A stretch of DNA of 64,000 nucleotides from WHSO01 sp963732875 (GTDB taxonomy: Bacteria; Pseudomonadota; Alphaproteobacteria; SMXQ01), in the NCBI GenBank assembly GCA_963732875.1, contig CAVTBD010000002.1, forward strand, positions 2,418,001 through 2,482,000. Reading direction: 5' to 3'. Positions 8,053-17,721 of this stretch are shown here, piece after piece (positions within the stretch are counted from its first letter, which is position 1; every line of letters begins with the position of its first letter). The translations under genes and the position numbers were made by a program. Under the pieces are notes generated by a model. The model had not been told where the DNA came from, searched no databases, and saw only the letters and a list, made by a program, of their open reading frames with translations.

Positions 8053-10191
8053 GTGAACACTGACAATACCCTGCCGCAAATTGAGCCTGGCCCCGGATAC
8101 TCTACCGACGGGCGGCGGACCGTTTTCGGCATTGCCGCGATCGTGGTGGTGCTGGCGGGGCTGGTCGCGGCCGCGGTGGCGGGCGTGTTCTCCTTCGTCC
8201 GCCAAGAGCGCGAGCGCGACCTACGTACCTGGCAGACGCGGCTTGCCATTATCGCCAATTCGCGTGCCGTTGCCGTCGGCCGCTGGTTTGCGGAGCACGA
8301 TGCGGACGACCTCAACGGGCTTGCGTCGAATGAATCCCTCCAACTCTACATGACGCAGCTTGCGCTCGCACGAGGGGCGGGAAATGGCGTGAGCGCAGCG
8401 AGGGCACAGGAAGACTATCTCAAGAACCTGCTGGTGGTTACCGCGGATCATGAAGGTTTTTCCGAACCGACAAGCGGTCCCGAAGTGGCCGCCAACGTGC
8501 GCCGCCTCGGTGTCGCCGGCATCGGCCTCTACGACATGGACGGTCGCGCCCTGGTTGCTACGCCTTCCATGCCGCCGCTCGATGGTCGACTTGGCGCCTT
8601 CTTCGCTTCGCTGACGCGCGGCAGCGCGAAGCTGCTGGATCTCTACCGTAACACCCTCGGCGGTGTGAACGTCGGCTATGCCGCTCCCGTCTACCGTATT
8701 CAGGGATCCGGCCGTCCGAGCGAGCAGGTGGGCTGGGTCATCGGCGTCAAGCCGGTCGAGCGCGAGCTTTTCCCGCTTCTTGCCCAGCCCGGAGAGATCA
8801 ACAAGACTGCTGAAAACGTTCTGGTCCGCCATCGTTCCCCGCTGATCGAATACCTCTCGCCTCTGGCGGACGGCTCAGGGCCGTTCGCGCGCTCGTTTGC
8901 CGACAATACCGCCGGCCTTGCCGCTGCCGAGGCGGTAGCTCGCCCCGGCGGCTTCGTTACCGCCCGCGACTACCGCGAGAAGGAGGTGCTCGCCGTTAGC
9001 CGTCCGGTGCCGGGCCTGCCGTGGCTGCTGATCAGCAAGGTCGATCGTGCCGAGGCGCTGGCCGGGACGGAGACGCGACTGACCCGCTTCCTCATCATCG
9101 CACTACTTGTCATCGCGCTCGGTAGCGCGCTGATGTTCGCACTGTGGCGCCACGGTGCGTCGCGCCGTGCGACGGAAGCGGCGCAACGCTATGCCGATAT
9201 GGCGCGCCGGTTTGAAGCCCGTGGCGAACTGCTGCGCCTCGTCACCGATAGCCAGCCAAACGCGATCTACATCACCGACGCCGAAGGGCACGTCAGCTAC
9301 GCCAACGATGAGACCGCGCGTGAGGCCGGGATATCGAGCGACGACATGGTCGGTAAGGGCCTTGCCGCCCTGTTCGGTCCGGCCGAGGCGCGTCCGCGGC
9401 TCGAGCTCAACCGGCAGGCGCTCGAAAGCGGCCGGAAGGTGACCCAGACCGTGTTCGCGGAAAGCGGGCGGGTGATCCAGGCGACCCACGTCCCGTTGCC
9501 GCCCGATGGCGAGCGTGCCTTCCCCGCCGTGCTGGTGGTGGAGAACGACGTGACCGAAGCGGTCACGGAGCGTGCCCGCCGCGAACGCACCTTGAACCAG
9601 CTGGTCAGCACCCTTATGGCCGTGGTCGACAAGCGCGATCCTTACGCAGGCCATCAGTCGGAGCGCACATCGCGGCTCGCGCGCGCGATCGCCGAGGAGA
9701 TGGAGCTCGATCCGGTCACCACCCAGACCGCCGAGATCGCGGGTAATCTCATGAACCTCGGGAAAATCCTGGTGCCGGCGGAGATGTTGACGCGCACCGG
9801 CGGATTGTCCGCCGACGAGATCCAGCAGGTGCGCGATTCACTGCAGGCATCCGCCGACCTGATCTCCGGGATCGAGTTCGATGGACCCGTAGTGGAGACC
9901 TTGCGGCAGCTGCAGGAGCGCTGGGACGGCGCCGGCGAACCCAACGGTCTGAGCGGGGACCGGATTCTGCTGCCCGCGCGCGTCGTCGCCGTGGCCAATG
10001 CCTTCGTCGCCATGGTCAGTCCACGGGCGTGGCGTGCCGGGTCTTCCGTGGATGACGCTGTTACCCAACTCATGGCGGCGGTCGGTAAGGCCTTTGACCG
10101 GCGCGCGGTGGCCGCCTTGGTCAACTATCTCGACAATCGTGGCGGCCGCGCCGAATGGGATGCCCTCGCCGGCGGCTCCGCCGCCGACTGA
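8053..10191 (+). CDS. Membrane PAS sensor with degenerate HD-GYP domain
   Basis: A 712-residue protein with a GTG start. TM1 at ~24-45, a large periplasmic sensor (~46-345, dCache-like by length), TM2 at ~347-370, a PAS domain at ~393-500 (LVTDSQPNAIYITDAEGHVSYAN), then an HD-GYP-like region ~513-690. The latter keeps AGHQSERTSRLA, but the HD pair in the usual HDIGK is MN here (NLMNLGK), and the usual HHE-DG-GYP is QERWDGAGEP. Key metal ligands are therefore missing and phosphodiesterase activity is unlikely. It could act as a c-di-GMP or partner sensor. It is divergent from the LapG-like peptidase. Confidence 0.8.
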   Translation: MNTDNTLPQIEPGPGYSTDGRRTVFGIAAIVVVLAGLVAAAVAGVFSFVRQERERDLRTWQTRLAIIANSRAVAVGRWFAEHDADDLNGLASNESLQLYMTQLALARGAGNGVSAARAQEDYLKNLLVVTADHEGFSEPTSGPEVAANVRRLGVAGIGLYDMDGRALVATPSMPPLDGRLGAFFASLTRGSAKLLDLYRNTLGGVNVGYAAPVYRIQGSGRPSEQVGWVIGVKPVERELFPLLAQPGEINKTAENVLVRHRSPLIEYLSPLADGSGPFARSFADNTAGLAAAEAVARPGGFVTARDYREKEVLAVSRPVPGLPWLLISKVDRAEALAGTETRLTRFLIIALLVIALGSALMFALWRHGASRRATEAAQRYADMARRFEARGELLRLVTDSQPNAIYITDAEGHVSYANDETAREAGISSDDMVGKGLAALFGPAEARPRLELNRQALESGRKVTQTVFAESGRVIQATHVPLPPDGERAFPAVLVVENDVTEAVTERARRERTLNQLVSTLMAVVDKRDPYAGHQSERTSRLARAIAEEMELDPVTTQTAEIAGNLMNLGKILVPAEMLTRTGGLSADEIQQVRDSLQASADLISGIEFDGPVVETLRQLQERWDGAGEPNGLSGDRILLPARVVAVANAFVAMVSPRAWRAGSSVDDAVTQLMAAVGKAFDRRAVAALVNYLDNRGGRAEWDALAGGSAAD

Positions 10192-10237
10192 AGCCACCGC
10201 CGGCGCCAGGTACTCAAGGCCGCCGTGGATTTAACCT

Positions 10238-11030
10238 ATGGCTTCGGTCATAGTGAGGGCCATGTTCGCACAACTCTTCGGGCACGCCCACAAGCCGCAG
10301 CCGCAACCTTCCACCGTTCCGGACGGCAGCCGCATCTATGCCATCGGCGACATCCATGGCTGCCGCAATCTTCTCGACAAGCTGCATGAGCAGATTTTGC
10401 GCGATGTCCTAGATTTCAAGGGCACGCGTCGCGTCGTGGTCTACCTCGGCGATTATGTGGACAGGGGCCTCGAATCGCGCGAGGTGGTGGATCGTCTGCT
10501 CGACAACCCGTTGCCCGGGTTCAAATCTATCTATCTCAAAGGAAACCACGAGCAGGCCCTGCTCGATTTCCTCAGCGACTCTCGCGTGGCGCTCGACTGG
10601 ATGAGCTACGGTGGTGACGCCACTCTCTACAGTTATGGAGTGGGTCTCGAGGGGCCGCGTTCGAATCCGGCGACGCTGATGAACCTGCAGGAAAAATTCC
10701 GTACGAACCTGCCCGATCGTCACCTTGCGTTCTACCAGTCGCTGGCTCTCGCCCATGAAGAGCAGGACTATCTGTTCGTCCATGCCGGGATCAAGCCGGG
10801 CGTGCCGCTCGATGCGCAAAAGGAATCCGACCTGCTCTGGATTCGCGACGAATTCCTCAGATTCCAGCGAAAACTTCGGTAAGGTGATCGTGCACGGCCA
10901 CACCATCACGCGCGTCCCGGAGGTCAAGAAAAACCGTATCGGCATCGATACCGGCGCCTTCGCCTCGGGTGTGCTCACCTGTCTGGCGCTGGAAGGAAGT
11001 GACGGGCGCTTCCTGGATACCCGGCAATGA
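10238..11030 (+). pseudogene. PP2A-like metallophosphoesterase, interrupted by a +1 frameshift
   Basis: Ser/Thr protein phosphatase-like metallophosphoesterase. The first frame shows GDIHGC (~residue 35), YLGDYVDRG and LKGNHEQALLDF, three of the metal-binding motifs. It runs into stop at 10880-10882 after IRDEFLRFQRKLR. The correct continuation is in the next frame: SSENFGKVIVHGHTITRVPE and RIGIDTGAFASGVLTCLALEG, ending at 11030, which supplies the final HGHT metal ligand. Removing one base in the GATTCC stretch near 10862 restores one ~263-residue protein. An alternative start is ATG 10262. It lies between the HD-GYP-like sensor and the beta-helix gene. Confidence 0.85.
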
Positions 11031-11034
11031 TTCA

Positions 11035-11220
11035 ATGAGCGATGCGCGGCAGGCGGCGTTGGGCCTTTCCATCACGCGTCGGCGCTTCCTCTCCTTCGCG
11101 CTTTCGACAGGAATGCTCGCGACTGTGGCCGCGTGTGAAGATACGTCGCCGATGGTTGACCCCCGGCATGCCGCCACGGCCGGCGCCTTTTTCGACGACG
11201 GCACCGGTTTCGGAGACTAG
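11035..11220 (+). CDS. Tat/lipoprotein signal portion, separated from the beta-helix gene by an in-frame TAG
   Basis: 61 residues: a twin-arginine-like region SITRRRFLSF, a hydrophobic stretch and the lipobox-like TVAAC, then a short linker ending GTGFGD. The stop is TAG at 11218-11220. The following beta-helix ORF is in the same frame (both start positions are 1 mod 3), only one codon further on. The simplest reading is one exported lipoprotein-type beta-helix protein whose signal is cut off by a nonsense codon (for example CAG to TAG) or a sequencing error. Taken alone it would be an exported peptide without function. Confidence 0.65.
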   Translation: MSDARQAALGLSITRRRFLSFALSTGMLATVAACEDTSPMVDPRHAATAGAFFDDGTGFGD

Positions 11221-11223
11221 CGC

Positions 11224-13200
11224 ATGGTATCGATGCGGGACCTGTTTCCGGACGGTGCCCAGGTTTCCAAGGCCTCCTTGCGCCGTCATCTGCGGGGACC
11301 GGTCGCCAACGTCCAGGGATTCGGGGCGCGTGGAGACGATATGGCAGACGACACGGCTGCGATCCAGGCCGCAGTCGAGCATGTCGAGGCATCGGGCGGT
11401 GGCGTGGTCTACCTTCCTGCCGGGACCTACCGGATCATGCCGCAGCGCAGCATCGCGGGATCGTCCTGGCGGCACGCCAGCGCCCTCGTGATCTCGGGCG
11501 ACAACGTCACGCTTCAGGGTGACGGCCCCGCCCTGACGCGGGTGCGTTTCCGTACGCGCGGCGATGGTGATCCCACCGATGACTTTGAGCATGTGACCTG
11601 GCGCGCGGGCGATACCGACTTTCCGATCTGGCGCGGTACTGCCGTTTACGTGAGTGGTGGGCTTAGTGCCGCGCGGGCGCGCCGCAACGTGACCATCGCC
11701 GATATGGAGATCGATGGAGGCGCCTATCCCGGCAACACACGCCGGTTCGGTGCACCGATCCCGTCGGACCCGGAGCTCGGCTGGGACATCAGCCACAAGG
11801 GCATCCTGCTGGAGGCCGACCGCCATATTCGGGGCGTGGTGCTGCGCAACCTGCATCTTCATAATTTTCGGGGGGAGGTGATCTATGGCGGTGGTAAGGG
11901 GATAGACGACGTCGTGATCGAGGACTGTCATATCCATGCCACCAGCGCCGACGGCATCTCGATTTCTGCGGGCCAGGTGATCCGCAACAACCGCATTGAG
12001 GATGTCGGGCATGCCTGCGTCGAGAGCTTCCACTTCTCCAGGGAGGCGCGCTACCAGGGAAATTCCTTTTCCCATGCCAAGCTCGGTCTCAACCTGCAGA
12101 CAGACTGGAACGCGGCAACGCCGGCACTGATCTCGGGCAACGTTTTCACCGAATGCGAACAGAACGGCATCCTGTTCAATGTCGAGAACGGACCGACCGT
12201 GATCGCCGACAATCTGATTGTCGATTGCGGATTCTATGCGGCCTACGGTGCCGCCATCCGGATCGAGCCGGGACGGGCAACCGGTTCTCCGGTCGTCACC
12301 GGCATCGTAGTGCGGGGAAACACGCTGCTGCGCAAGGCGCGAAGCGGCGGCATGGGAATCATGCTCGGCTGCTCGGCCGGAGGCACGCTGCGTTCGGTGC
12401 TAGTGACCGGGAACTTCATCGGTTCCGATACTTCCACGCCCGCGCGAAAGTATCGTTTTCTCGCGCCCGTCGCCTACGGCTTCGACCCGGGTGCATCGGT
12501 CGCGGGGATCATGATCCGTCGCAACGTCTATTTCCATACCCAGCGCCATGCCGAGAACATGTTGGCCGATAACAAGCTGGGAGCGCCCATGCCGTCCATG
12601 CGCGACAACGAGATCATCGACGCGCCGGACGGGGCCAACAGCGTGATCGTGACCGACGGCGTGGCTCCTAGCCGCTTCGAGAACGAGGGACCGATCCAGG
12701 TGCTCGCGGCCGAGGCCGGAAGCGATCCCACGCCGGTGCTCGTGCCCGGCGATTACGAGCCCGGTCAGGAATTCCTCCTGTTCAATGGCGATGCCCGGCA
12801 CCGTGTATATTTTCCTCAGGCTTCGACCCTCTACCAGTGCCGTGAGGGGCGCTATCTGGTGCCGGGGGTGGAACTGCGCTTGCGCTGCGATGGCGAACGC
12901 TTTGTCGAATCCGCCTTCGTCGATTGCCGCGGGACGAGCTTTGCCGAGGTGACGGAAGGTGCGGTGATCGACTGCGCCGGTCATCATGAGTGCTATCTGG
13001 CGCCGCCCGCCATGATCCGATTTGCCAGATTTGCGGGGATCGGTCACGGCACGCGCGTGCGGCTGGTCGCGGCCAATCGCAACGTTGTCATCGCTTGTAA
13101 CGACATCATCCGGACCCGCGACGACGCTGATCTTGCCCTGGCGGAGGGTGCTGTGGCCGAATTCCTGCGCACCCGTGACGGTGTGCTGAGGCAGATATGA
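11224..13200 (+). CDS. Right-handed parallel beta-helix (pectate-lyase-3-like) protein
   Basis: A 658-residue protein. The N-terminal part has the pectate-lyase-superfamily pattern NVQGFGARGDD, DDTAAIQAAVEHVEASGGGVVYLPAGTYRI. Many beta-helix rungs follow (VVLRNLHLHNFRGEVIYGG, VIEDCHIHATSADGISISAGQ, VIRNNRIEDVGHACVES, LISGNVFTECEQNGILF). Such proteins in exopolysaccharide loci often are lyases, epimerases or hydrolases acting on the secreted polymer; the exact activity cannot be read. As annotated it lacks a signal peptide, but the upstream in-frame segment 11035-11217 supplies one. Confidence 0.85.
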   Translation: MVSMRDLFPDGAQVSKASLRRHLRGPVANVQGFGARGDDMADDTAAIQAAVEHVEASGGGVVYLPAGTYRIMPQRSIAGSSWRHASALVISGDNVTLQGDGPALTRVRFRTRGDGDPTDDFEHVTWRAGDTDFPIWRGTAVYVSGGLSAARARRNVTIADMEIDGGAYPGNTRRFGAPIPSDPELGWDISHKGILLEADRHIRGVVLRNLHLHNFRGEVIYGGGKGIDDVVIEDCHIHATSADGISISAGQVIRNNRIEDVGHACVESFHFSREARYQGNSFSHAKLGLNLQTDWNAATPALISGNVFTECEQNGILFNVENGPTVIADNLIVDCGFYAAYGAAIRIEPGRATGSPVVTGIVVRGNTLLRKARSGGMGIMLGCSAGGTLRSVLVTGNFIGSDTSTPARKYRFLAPVAYGFDPGASVAGIMIRRNVYFHTQRHAENMLADNKLGAPMPSMRDNEIIDAPDGANSVIVTDGVAPSRFENEGPIQVLAAEAGSDPTPVLVPGDYEPGQEFLLFNGDARHRVYFPQASTLYQCREGRYLVPGVELRLRCDGERFVESAFVDCRGTSFAEVTEGAVIDCAGHHECYLAPPAMIRFARFAGIGHGTRVRLVAANRNVVIACNDIIRTRDDADLALAEGAVAEFLRTRDGVLRQI

Positions 13201-13240
13201 CGTCGGCATGTTTAGATGAAACCGGCTACGGAAAGGCGCA

Positions 13241-14728
13241 GTGGTGAGCGTGCCTCCGGAAATCGTGCCATCGGAAATCGTGGAACAGCCGGTGGGGCCG
13301 CGCGGCCTTTTCACCGGCCGGCCGCTCGTGCGCAATGTCGGGGCGCTGACGCTGTCGCGCGGCGTGACGCTGCTCTCCGGACTGGCCGTGACCGCGTGGC
13401 TCGGTCGCACGTTGGGGCCGGCCAACTACGGCATCATCGGCTTCGCCACCGCGATCCTGTCCTATTTCGCCCTGGTCGTGGCGCTTGGTTTCGAGACCCT
13501 CGGTGTACGCGACATCGCCCGCCACGGGGCGCGCGTGCGCGTGATCGCCAGCCATATCGTCACCCTGCGTCTGTGTCTCGCCGCCGTGGCACTTATCGGG
13601 CTGGCGGTATTCGTCGTGGCGATCGACAAGCCACCTCTGGTCAAGCTGGTGCTCGTCATTCATGGCGCGTGGCTGATCGCGATCGCGTTCAACCTTGATT
13701 TTGTTTATCAGGGCCGCGCGCAGATGGGCCTGATTGCGGCCAGGGAAGTGACGGTCAGCCTGCTGACGCTGGCAGGGGTGATTATCGCCGTGCGCGACCC
13801 GTCGGACGTGGTGCGCGCCGCGCTGGTGATCATGGCCGCTATGCTCGTGGGCACATTGCTGGTGGCGTCGCGCTGCCGACACGACTTCTCGGCGCCGGTG
13901 CTGCGTTTCGACCCACGCATCTGGAAGATCCTGTTGAGGGCATCCCTGCCGATCGCGCTTGCCGGGATGTTGACGACCCTGTTCCGGAACCTCGATACCG
14001 TCATGCTCGGTTTCATGCGCTCGTCCCAGGAGGTCGGCCTCTATACCGCGGCGTTCAAGTTCTTCACGACCGCGCTGGCGCCAACTATGATTCTCGTTGC
14101 CGCCTTTGCACCCGATATCGCAACTGCTTGGGGACATCCCGTCGAAGTTCGTAAAGTGATGGCGAAGTTCGCGGCTGCTGTCGCCATGCTCATGGCGCCT
14201 GTTTGTGCGATTGCCTTCGTATTTGCTCCGGATTTGGTCCTGCTGCTTTTCGGCCAAGCTTACGTCGGTGCCGTGACCGCTGTACGTATCTTGGCGGCTG
14301 CAGCTTTCGTCGCTGGCGTGGATATCACATACAGTTATCCGCTCTTCCTGTGGAACCGGCAGCGTCAGGTGTTACTGCCGCTGGCCGTGGCAACAGCGGT
14401 TAACGGCTTTCTCAACCTGATGATGATCCCGCGCTATGGCATTGAAGGCGCAGCGGTTGCGACCCTTTTGGCGGAGACGATATTAGTGGTCTGGTGTGGA
14501 GCACTACACTATCACTTGACCGCATATCTGCCCGTTATCGCAGCTCCCGTTCATGGCTTGGTCGCGATTGTCAGTGCTCTCGTGGCCGCCTTCCTCAGCC
14601 ACCGGTTCGTCGGGGAAACGGTCCCCGCACCTTGGGGTTTCCTCGTTGGGCCTGCCCTTGCCGGTACGCTCTACGGGGCCTTGGTGTTGCCGTGGTGGTG
14701 GCGTCGACTCAGCGGTCCTTCCCCGTAG
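13241..14728 (+). CDS. Wzx-type oligosaccharide flippase (MATE/MOP superfamily)
   Basis: A 495-residue protein with ~12-14 hydrophobic segments. The early part (LFTGRPLVRNVGALTLSRGV, then GRTLGPANYGIIGFATAILS) is characteristic of polysaccharide-biosynthesis flippases. It would turn lipid-linked repeat units to the periplasmic face for the Wzy polymerase at 17.7 kb. GTG at 13241 or 13244 are possible starts. It begins the run of repeat-unit assembly genes on the plus strand. Confidence 0.9.
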   Translation: MVSVPPEIVPSEIVEQPVGPRGLFTGRPLVRNVGALTLSRGVTLLSGLAVTAWLGRTLGPANYGIIGFATAILSYFALVVALGFETLGVRDIARHGARVRVIASHIVTLRLCLAAVALIGLAVFVVAIDKPPLVKLVLVIHGAWLIAIAFNLDFVYQGRAQMGLIAAREVTVSLLTLAGVIIAVRDPSDVVRAALVIMAAMLVGTLLVASRCRHDFSAPVLRFDPRIWKILLRASLPIALAGMLTTLFRNLDTVMLGFMRSSQEVGLYTAAFKFFTTALAPTMILVAAFAPDIATAWGHPVEVRKVMAKFAAAVAMLMAPVCAIAFVFAPDLVLLLFGQAYVGAVTAVRILAAAAFVAGVDITYSYPLFLWNRQRQVLLPLAVATAVNGFLNLMMIPRYGIEGAAVATLLAETILVVWCGALHYHLTAYLPVIAAPVHGLVAIVSALVAAFLSHRFVGETVPAPWGFLVGPALAGTLYGALVLPWWWRRLSGPSP

Positions 14729-14827
14729 TGTCATTGCTGTCGAGGTATGCATTTCTTTTTGTATATGATGCAACGGTATATGCGAGCAGGGGGCCCGGCA
14801 CATGAACCAACGGTATACCATAGCGCT

Positions 14828-15569
14828 ATGAAATCATCGGTATTTTCACATCGTGTGAAGCGCCTGTTACGAAAATTCGGAATTGAGGTTGCTCGTTTCG
14901 ATTACAAGTTACCAATCGTGCGCCGCATGCAGCTTCTATCCCATCATGGAATTGACATGGTGTTGGACGTTGGGGCAAATGTTGGCCAATTTGGCATCGA
15001 GCTGCGTGATCTCGGTTACCGCGGCGAGATCGTTTCCTTCGAGCCTTTATCCAGCGCGTTCCTAGAACTGTCGCAGGTAGTTGCGGCGGACCACGCTTGG
15101 ACTGCACGCCAAGAGGCATTGGGGGATTCCGATGCCATCACGGCAATCAATATTTCAGCGAATAGTGTCAGTAGTTCTTTGAAACCGATGCGCAGCGAAC
15201 ATTTAAATGCCGCACCGGACAGCGCCTTTATCGGGCAAGAGATGGTGAGGGTCAGAAGAACTCGATTCCATATTCGATGAGATCGGCGCTGTCGGCAAAA
15301 ATATTTTTTGCAAGATCGATACCCAAGGAGGGGAACGCCAGGTTCTTGATGGCGCAGGTGACAAGCTAGACGCGATCAAGCTCGTTTACATTGAGTGTGC
15401 CCTTATCCGGCTCTACGAGGGGGACTGCCTTTTGGAAGAGATTCTGGAGTATATGCGGCCACGCGAATTTGTGCCGGTGCATGTCGAGCAAGGATTTTTC
15501 GACCATGAGACCGGCCGATCCTATCAAGTGGACCTCGTTTTTGCCCGCGAGCGGCACGGGTCTCGCTAA
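14828..15569 (+). pseudogene. FkbM-family methyltransferase, interrupted by a +1 frameshift
   Basis: SAM-dependent methyltransferase that probably O-methylates a sugar of the repeat unit. The first frame carries motif I (MVLDVGANVGQFGIELRD) and VSFEPLSSAFLEL and stops at 15280. The second half is in the next frame from ~15261: LDSIFDEIGAVGKNIFCKID, then TQGGERQVLDGAGD, ending FARERHGSR at 15569. The FkbM hallmark KIDTQG is present there. One extra A in the AGAAGAACTC stretch near 15258 explains the break; rejoined length is ~246, usual for the family. AT content is higher than in flanking genes, suggesting a different origin. Confidence 0.85.
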
Positions 15570-15586
15570 GATGATCGACATAAATC

Positions 15587-16486
15587 ATGTCTGCTGCTCC
15601 TAGGATTGCGCCGGACACAATATCTTCGCCTGATGGCGGTTGGCCGCGCATCAGCATCGTGACGCCTTCATACAACCAGGCGGCCTTTTTGGAACGGACG
15701 ATACGCTCGGTCCTGGATCAGAACTATCCTCGTCTCGAATACATGGTGATTGACGGCGGGTCGACGGATGGGTCTGTGGAAATTATCCGCCGCTTCGAGG
15801 AAAGACTTGCCTGGTGGTCAAGTGAGCCGGACAACGGGCAGTCCGATGCCATCAATAAGGGATTGTCGCGGGCGACGGGTGACATCGTCGGCTGGCTGAA
15901 CAGTGACGACACTCTGGCACCCGGCGCGCTACATATGATTGCACGCGCCTTTGCCGCGCGCCCAGATGCCGATCTGATTTATGGGAACACCGCCCTTATC
16001 AACTCTGATGATCGAGTATTAAGTCGCAACGTTGCCGTTCAGGTGGGGCCCTGGTCTTTGATCAGGCTCAACAGGAATGTCTGGTGCCAGCCAGGCACGA
16101 CATGGCGACGGACCTTGCAGGACCGCATCGGTCTGCTAGACGAATCACTGCATTTTGCCATGGACTGCGACTTCTGGATTCGAGCCGCCTTGAAATCCAA
16201 GATACTTTTCATGCCTTTCCACTTGGCTAACTTGCGCCTCCATGGAGCCACCAAATCTGCCACTCAGACGGATCGGTTCCTCGCAGACCTGCAAGAAATC
16301 GATCGCCGCTATGGCCAGGAATATCGCAATTGTCTGGGCCGGATGGCGTTCCGCCTTATGAAGGCCGTGCGCGTGGTGGCAAATCCATTCAATCTTCTTT
16401 ATGTATTCGGGGCCGCGTCGTGCCGACTGTTCGATGCATGGCTGCGCTGGACGGTCTGCAACGTTCGTAACGGCATCGAAAGATGA
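15587..16486 (+). CDS. Family 2 glycosyltransferase
   Basis: A 299-residue GT-A enzyme. The N-terminus is typical: PRISIVTPSYNQAAFLERTI, SVLDQNYPRLEYMVIDGGST, and the DXD-like region GWLNSDDTLAPGAL. It would add one sugar of the lipid-linked repeat from a nucleotide-sugar donor on the cytosolic side. The last four bases overlap the next gene (ATGA), showing translational coupling with the GT4 gene. Donor and acceptor cannot be deduced. Confidence 0.9.
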   Translation: MSAAPRIAPDTISSPDGGWPRISIVTPSYNQAAFLERTIRSVLDQNYPRLEYMVIDGGSTDGSVEIIRRFEERLAWWSSEPDNGQSDAINKGLSRATGDIVGWLNSDDTLAPGALHMIARAFAARPDADLIYGNTALINSDDRVLSRNVAVQVGPWSLIRLNRNVWCQPGTTWRRTLQDRIGLLDESLHFAMDCDFWIRAALKSKILFMPFHLANLRLHGATKSATQTDRFLADLQEIDRRYGQEYRNCLGRMAFRLMKAVRVVANPFNLLYVFGAASCRLFDAWLRWTVCNVRNGIER

Positions 16487-17721
16487 CAAAGCCATTGCGG
16501 GTCGGCGTGTTCCACCCGGGTTCGCAGCACTCCCTGCAGACCGCCATCGCGTTTCAGGAAAGCGGGCAGCTCGCCTGGCACGCCACTACGATCTATTACA
16601 TGCCGGGCCGGTTCCCCTATCGGCTCGAGCGGATGCTGCCCGCCGGACCCGCGGCGCGGCTCACACGCGAGTTCCGTCGGCGCTACGACCCCGAGCTGGA
16701 TCCGCGCCACGTGCGTGCGCTCGGCTTTGACGAATGGGCCGAGGTGATCGCGCGACGTCTCCGGCTGACCGCGCTTGCGGATGCAATCAACATCGGCGGC
16801 AACCGCCGCTTCGGGAAGCGTGTCGTCGGGTTGATCGGGCGCGAGCCGGTGGACGTGGTGTGGGGTTACAATACGTCGGCGCTCGAAGTCTTCCGCTGGG
16901 CGAAGCCGCGCGGCATCCGCTGCGTGCTCGACCAGACCATCGGCCATCCGCGCGCCATGAACGCGATGTTCGAGGCCGAGTACAAGGTGCACCCCGATTG
17001 CTTCGTGGGTCCCGTCGCGCCGTTCGACGAAGCCGCGATCGCGCGCCAGGACGAGGAGGTGGCACACGCCGACCTCGTGGTCTGCGGTTCGGCATACTGC
17101 GCCGAAACGATGATCGATAACGGGTGTCCACCGGAGAAGATTCGTATCGTTCCCTATGGCTTCAGCGACTGGCTGTTTCCCGACGAGCCGCCGAACCGCC
17201 CACCGCTCGAGGGGCGCCCGGTAAGTTTCCTGTTCGCCGGCACGGTCGAGCCGCGCAAGGGCGTGCCCTATCTTCTGGATGCTTTTGCCCGGGTTCCGCC
17301 CGAGGAGGCGACATTGACCCTGATCGGCCGGCTTGCAATTCCCGAGGCGCGGCTCGCGCCCCTAGCGGGGCGTGTCGCTCATGTCGGCCAGATGCCGCGC
17401 GACGAGCTGATCGCCCATTACCGGGCCGCGGATTGCTTCATATTCCCTAGCCTGTTCGAAGGCGGTGGCCTAGTCTTGTACGAGGCCGCTGCGGCGGGTC
17501 TCGGCATTATCCAGAGCCGTTTCTGCGGCGATGGCGTGCGTGGCGGCCGCAACGGGATATCGCTCGATGCCGTGAACCCTGCGACGGTGCTCGATGCCGT
17601 CCGGAAAGCGATCGACGACCGCCGTATTCTGGCATCCTGGCAGGACGCGTCGTGGAGCATGCGCAAGGAAAGAAGCTGGTCCGTCTATAGGCAATCGGTT
17701 CGGGAGTTGGTCGCCCCATGA
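16483..17721 (+). CDS. Family 4-type glycosyltransferase
   Basis: A 412-residue GT-B enzyme. The C-terminal domain shows PVSFLFAGTVEPRKGVPYLL, then CFIFPSLFEGGGLVLYEAAA, which is the E-x7-E donor-binding motif of retaining GT4 enzymes. The N-terminal acceptor domain starts PLRVGVFHPGSQHSLQTA. It overlaps both neighbours by ATGA (15587-16486 gene and the Wzy gene), so the three form a tightly coupled operon segment. Confidence 0.85.
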   Translation: MTKPLRVGVFHPGSQHSLQTAIAFQESGQLAWHATTIYYMPGRFPYRLERMLPAGPAARLTREFRRRYDPELDPRHVRALGFDEWAEVIARRLRLTALADAINIGGNRRFGKRVVGLIGREPVDVVWGYNTSALEVFRWAKPRGIRCVLDQTIGHPRAMNAMFEAEYKVHPDCFVGPVAPFDEAAIARQDEEVAHADLVVCGSAYCAETMIDNGCPPEKIRIVPYGFSDWLFPDEPPNRPPLEGRPVSFLFAGTVEPRKGVPYLLDAFARVPPEEATLTLIGRLAIPEARLAPLAGRVAHVGQMPRDELIAHYRAADCFIFPSLFEGGGLVLYEAAAAGLGIIQSRFCGDGVRGGRNGISLDAVNPATVLDAVRKAIDDRRILASWQDASWSMRKERSWSVYRQSVRELVAP

